Shown here piece by piece: positions 32,444 to 34,626 of a stretch of 34,626 nucleotides of DNA. Position 1 is the stretch's first letter; each line of letters starts with the position of its first letter. This stretch comes from a virus. Location: the IMG/VR virus record IMGVR_UViG_3300046533_000241, positions 1 through 34,626 of that record; one strand, given 5' to 3'. Below the pieces are notes generated by a model. That model had not been told where the DNA came from, did not search any database, and was given only the letters and a program-made list of their open reading frames with translations. The position numbers were made by a program, and so were the translations under genes.

Positions 32444-32478
32444 TGTATTCACCCACTAACAGAAAGCAGAAACTCACA

Positions 32479-33276
32479 ATGTCAGACCTTTCGGATATGT
32501 TCCCTCCGGAAATGCAGAAATACGGATTGACATTCGACTTTAGCAAAGCGAATGATTCAGTCGTTGCCCTGGTGGCGCAATGTTGGGCAATCAATAGCGA
32601 GATCGAAGCTGCTAAGAGCAGTGATGATGACGCTAATAAAGTCACGCATCCATTCGACGTGAAAGCTAGCAAGGATAAGAAAGCCGCTGCTATTGCGGCC
32701 GAACTCCTAAAGGCTTTCATCGCAGCGTGCGATGTTGCTATCAGTAAGAATAAGAATGTGTCATATCATCTGGCACAAACTGATAGCACGGTGACGGCTT
32801 ACCTTACTAGCGAAATGCAATACTACCGCTTTAAGGAAAGCCCCGCTAAGCCAGTGACTTCAGGTAATAAGCTTGACGAGTTGCGTAATGACCGAAAGGT
32901 ACTAACGCAAATGGCTCGCAAGTTGCTAGAGAACTTCCCTATCCTCGCTAATGACGAGCGACTTGTCAAAGAGGGCGGGAAAGTAAAGCTCCCTAATCTT
33001 CAGGGTGCTGGTGTGCGTGGCGCTGATATCCCTACCGGGCGTTACGCAAAGTACAAGCAAACCATATGGACTATCGACGGGGTGTCATTCCCGAAAGGCA
33101 CCGACCCACGAGATCTAGTGCGAGCAATATGGAAAGGCACCGATCGCGTTGGTCGAAAGCCCGCCGATATCTTCGGACCTATCGACGAGGCCCGAAAGGC
33201 AAACACTGATAAGACAGCCGTTATCACTGTGGTAATCAACAGTAAGACGGTGACTTATCAGGAAGTGACGGAGTAG
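32479..33276 (+). CDS. Unknown 265-residue protein
   Basis: ATG at 32479, giving MSDLSDMFPPEMQKYG; the longer frame from 32443 begins in a hairpin. The ribosome site is weak (AGAAAG). The N-terminal half is helical, Ala/Lys/Asp-rich (KASKDKKAAAIAAELLKAFIAA). The middle has LDELRNDRKVLTQMARKLLENFP, and the C-terminal part (RYAKYKQTIWTIDGVSFPKGTDPRDLVRAIWKG) looks compact, ending with a beta hairpin (VITVVINSKTVTYQEVTE). No nuclease, ATPase or HTH motif is visible. It stands alone between noncoding structured regions, so regulation by the upstream RNA folds is plausible. Confidence 0.65.
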   Translation: MSDLSDMFPPEMQKYGLTFDFSKANDSVVALVAQCWAINSEIEAAKSSDDDANKVTHPFDVKASKDKKAAAIAAELLKAFIAACDVAISKNKNVSYHLAQTDSTVTAYLTSEMQYYRFKESPAKPVTSGNKLDELRNDRKVLTQMARKLLENFPILANDERLVKEGGKVKLPNLQGAGVRGADIPTGRYAKYKQTIWTIDGVSFPKGTDPRDLVRAIWKGTDRVGRKPADIFGPIDEARKANTDKTAVITVVINSKTVTYQEVTE

Positions 33277-33286
33277 TAATGCGTGC

Positions 33287-33309
33287 TGGGCATCACGATA
33301 AACTGCCCA
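33287..33309 (+). terminator. Short hairpin after the 265-residue gene
   Basis: TGGGCA and TGCCCA with an 11-base loop just after the stop; no T-run, so possibly only an intergenic structure. Confidence 0.35.
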
Positions 33310-33335
33310 CTCACCCACTAATGAAAGGCAAGACA

Positions 33336-33476
33336 ATGAAGCATTGTTTCAAGTGCAATAGGGAAATCAACTTCGGTTACTTCCTAGAGAATCCCGATGG
33401 CACTACGCTTTACTGGTGCAATACGGATTGCTCGGTTATCGATTGGGCGGCGGAAGATAAAGCGGGGCGAATGTGA
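33336..33476 (+). CDS. Small zinc-binding protein
   Basis: 46 residues from the ATG at 33336, which has AAAGG seven bases upstream. MKHCFKCNREINFGYF and TLYWCNTDC carry two C-x2-C-like pairs, a probable zinc ribbon. Its stop overlaps the GTG of the next gene (ATGTGA). It shares the leader TCACCCACTAA with the 265-residue gene. It is probably a DNA- or protein-binding accessory; family not recognised. Confidence 0.6.
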   Translation: MKHCFKCNREINFGYFLENPDGTTLYWCNTDCSVIDWAAEDKAGRM

Positions 33477-33664
33477 GCGGCGGTACTCGTAAGAATCCAG
33501 CGGCAGTTATGATCCGCACTACTCAGGATATAGCGGATCGCATAAACAATGAGGCGGCCTTGCGTGATATGACGCAATCAGAGTTTATCCGGCAGTTGAT
33601 AATCGCAGCGCTGGATATGTTAGAGCCGCCCGTAAAGTCAGTGACTTTACGAAAGGATACCTGA
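33473..33664 (+). CDS. Ribbon-helix-helix DNA-binding protein
   Basis: 63 residues, GTG start inside the zinc gene's end. AVMIRTTQDIADRINNEAAL then RDMTQSEFIRQLIIAAL fits the RHH/CopG-Arc pattern: a short beta strand (MIRTT) followed by two helices, with the Thr-Gln-Ser-Glu-Phe-Ile-Arg turn typical of this fold. Such proteins dimerise and bind palindromic operators, often their own. A perfect 21-bp palindrome occurs in its own 3' end (33631-33651) and another just beyond (33682-33703). It may control the adjacent noncoding region. Confidence 0.75.
   Translation: MSGGTRKNPAAVMIRTTQDIADRINNEAALRDMTQSEFIRQLIIAALDMLEPPVKSVTLRKDT
33631..33651 (+). repeat. Perfect 21-bp palindrome in the RHH gene
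   Basis: CGTAAAGTCA, central G, TGACTTTACG, within the codons for the last part of the RHH protein. A candidate operator. Confidence 0.65.
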
Positions 33665-33681
33665 TAAACAAGTCGGAGTTT

Positions 33682-33703
33682 GAATAGTCGATATCGACTA
33701 TTC
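33682..33703 (+). repeat. Perfect 22-bp palindrome
   Basis: GAATAGTCGAT and its exact reverse complement ATCGACTATTC, no spacer, 18 bases after the RHH stop. Confidence 0.7.
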
Positions 33704-33706
33704 GCC

Positions 33707-33747
33707 TCCGGCGACGCAACGCGCACGCAAAGCGTGCGGTCGCCGGA
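33707..33747 (+). repeat. Two-part GC hairpin
   Basis: TCCGGCGAC (33707-33715) pairs with GTCGCCGGA (33739-33747); inside, CGCACGC-AAA-GCGTGCG forms a seven-bp stem with a three-base loop; six unpaired bases lie on the left. A possible terminator, though T-runs start only 19 bases later. Confidence 0.6.
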
Positions 33748-33901
33748 ATGATTCGTGTCAAGCGATTTTTTATAAAGCTTTCTTTACTTACCCATCGAGC
33801 GTGCACAAACAAAAGAAAAGAAACAAACTCGAGCAAGTAAAGCAGAGCAATACGTAGCTAGTAACTATGATACTAGCCACTAGAAAACAGGGGGTCATGA
33901 T

Positions 33902-33913
33902 TTAACTACAGGG
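33902..33913 (+). repeat. Dispersed motif copy (11/12)
   Basis: TTAACTACAGGG in noncoding DNA, 38 bases before the 60-base hairpin. Confidence 0.7.
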
Positions 33914-33950
33914 CAGACCTATAACAGCATTGACCGTGAATCTGATTTGA

Positions 33951-34010
33951 TACTGTTCTGATACCACGAAGGGTATTACATACCCTTCAGTGGTAAGCTA
34001 GAGAACAGTA
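33951..34010 (+). ncRNA. 60-base hairpin element
   Basis: TACTGTTCT (33951-33959) pairs with AGAACAGTA (34002-34010); then TACCACGAAGGGTA (33962-33975) pairs with TACCCTTC-A-GTGGTA (33981-33995), one bulge, five-base loop. 23 pairs in all. It may be a structured RNA or a cruciform DNA site. Confidence 0.45.
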
Positions 34011-34031
34011 CACGTTGAAACAACTAACACT

Positions 34032-34114
34032 CTGATATCGACGCATAAGTCCTGGTGTATCAACTCATTGATATGACTGATCCTAACATACCACACTCAG
34101 GATCAAGATATCAG
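34032..34114 (+). other. Three-way-junction fold
   Basis: Outer stem CTGATATC (34032-34039) with GATATCAG (34107-34114); inside, TATCAA-CTCA-TTGATA (34058-34073) and TGATCCT...AGGATCA (34078-34105). All are exact pairings. Confidence 0.5.
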
Positions 34115-34177
34115 TAGCCCTTGATCTCATATCACTAGACCTTTCCAGTTATAACAGGCTCATTTACTAAAAAACGC

Positions 34178-34207
34178 TTGACACTGAACTAAACACACAC
34201 TTACCCT
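34178..34207 (+). promoter_or_regulatory. Candidate promoter P3, leaderless
   Basis: TTGACA (34178-34183), 18-base spacer, TACCCT (34202-34207). A start about seven bases on coincides with the ATG 34214; no ribosome site is present. The -35 region shares CGCTTGACAC with P1. Confidence 0.5.
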
Positions 34208-34213
34208 CAGGCT

Positions 34214-34626
34214 ATGCCTGCATCCCAGCGTGCCGAGCGTGCACAAACTATCATAAAATTCCTTATGGACACAAAGAAGGGCCACAGTCTCGACTCACTG
34301 GCGGCCGAATTGAAACTGCCCAAGATGGCGGTGCATCGTTCAATGGACATACTAATCTCCGCTGGAGTTATCTCGGTCGATCGTACACGTTCACCGTGGT
34401 TTTACAGTTACAAGAAGGGCTCGAAGCCTAATATCTGGCCAGCGTTTCAGTTCCACGACAATCCTCAGACCGAACTACTGGTGCGGGATACTACTGAGAT
34501 GTACTTAAGAGAATCGAAGGACTACAAACTCCCGCAGAAAGAACTAGCTCAATCCATTATCTTCGCCGCTCTTTACGGAATGGAACACGAGGATGTAGAG
34601 CAGTACAATGAATGGCTTGCGGCGAC
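34214..34626 (+). CDS. Winged-helix DNA-binding protein, cut by window end
   Basis: 137 residues seen, no stop in the window. MPASQRAERAQTIIKFLMD begins a winged-helix domain; SLDSLAAELKLPKMAVHR is helix-turn-helix (about residues 24-41), and SMDILISAGVISVDRT is the recognition-side helix and wing, like IclR/MarR-type regulators. The remainder is helical with QFHDNPQTELLVRDTTEM and YKLPQKELAQSIIFAALYG. The start follows P3 without a ribosome site, so leaderless translation is likely. A DNA-binding phage protein beside a dyad-rich region is a natural candidate for the regulator that reads the dispersed motif, but this is inference. The C-terminal part is outside the window. Confidence 0.7.
   Translation, partial: MPASQRAERAQTIIKFLMDTKKGHSLDSLAAELKLPKMAVHRSMDILISAGVISVDRTRSPWFYSYKKGSKPNIWPAFQFHDNPQTELLVRDTTEMYLRESKDYKLPQKELAQSIIFAALYGMEHEDVEQYNEWLAA

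Larger units (their letters stand above)
31976..32478 (+). other. Noncoding region with many inverted repeats
   Basis: No credible gene. It contains GTTAGGC-AA-GCCTAAC (32073-32088) with a further GTTAGGC at 32096; an inverted pair at 32173 and 32215 bracketing a TATAAT; hairpins at 32236-32252, 32290-32313, 32321-32345, 32352-32369 and 32432-32443; and the interlocked pair at 32380-32419. Loops are mostly short. It leads into the 265-residue gene, so it could act as a 5' untranslated region, a replication origin or a regulatory RNA. Confidence 0.6.
33665..34213 (+). other. Noncoding palindrome-rich region
   Basis: No credible gene in about 550 bases before the winged-helix gene. It holds a 22-bp palindrome, a bulged GC hairpin, an A/T-rich stretch (33764-33900), a motif copy at 33902, a 60-base hairpin, and a three-way fold at 34032-34114, then candidate promoter P3. 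The concentration of dyads resembles a replication origin or control region. Confidence 0.6.

Noticed and set aside
33732-33761. Minus-strand promoter using TTGACA at 33761-33756
   Set aside because: At 17-18 base spacing the -10 would be GCACGC or CGCACG inside a GC hairpin, and no minus-strand gene follows.
1-34626. CRISPR array or tRNA genes
   Set aside because: I saw no regularly spaced direct repeats with unique spacers, and no acceptor/T-arm pattern. The dispersed motif is irregularly spaced and in both orientations.

Overview
The window reads as most of the genome of a tailed phage infecting an actinobacterium. A WhiB-family protein at 7419-7892 and an FDXHR-like zinc protein at 31310-31633 point to the host group. 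Portal, scaffold, capsid, adaptor and propeller-like tail genes occur with very large Gln/Ala-rich internal virion proteins. No major tail protein or tape measure is visible, which suggests podovirus (P22-like) morphology; that is inference. No integrase, tRNA or CRISPR array was found. Both ends cut through genes.

Layout. (1) 1-7642, plus strand: replication and recombination. It encodes a Cas4/RecB-like PD-(D/E)XK nuclease, a Sak4-like ATPase with an in-frame TAA near its end, a DUF669-like partner, a primase-helicase fusion, a family A DNA polymerase and a RuvC-like nuclease. (2) 31383 down to 7419, minus strand: one long late operon. In transcription order it holds an unknown gene, a putative small terminase, tail/fibre paralogues, amidase and holin-like lysis genes, large terminase, a zinc protein with an overlapping membrane protein, portal, scaffold, major capsid, connector and tail genes, fibres, internal virion proteins and WhiB. 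Genes mostly abut or overlap by 1-4 bases. (3) 31310-34626, plus strand: a control-like region with small zinc, membrane and ribbon-helix-helix genes, an unknown 265-residue protein, a winged-helix protein cut by the window end, and two roughly 500-base noncoding stretches full of palindromes.

The strongest unexplained signal is a dispersed 12-bp motif, TTTACTACAGGG. I found four exact copies and eight with one mismatch, on both strands, inside and between genes; about 0.15 would be expected by chance. Copies lie in the spacer of one candidate promoter and build or flank two intergenic hairpins. This resembles a dispersed operator or stoperator network, but no binding protein is proven; the winged-helix and ribbon-helix-helix proteins are candidates. 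Three plus-strand gene starts share a TTGACA, 18-bp spacer, TACNCT-like promoter, and two of them look leaderless.
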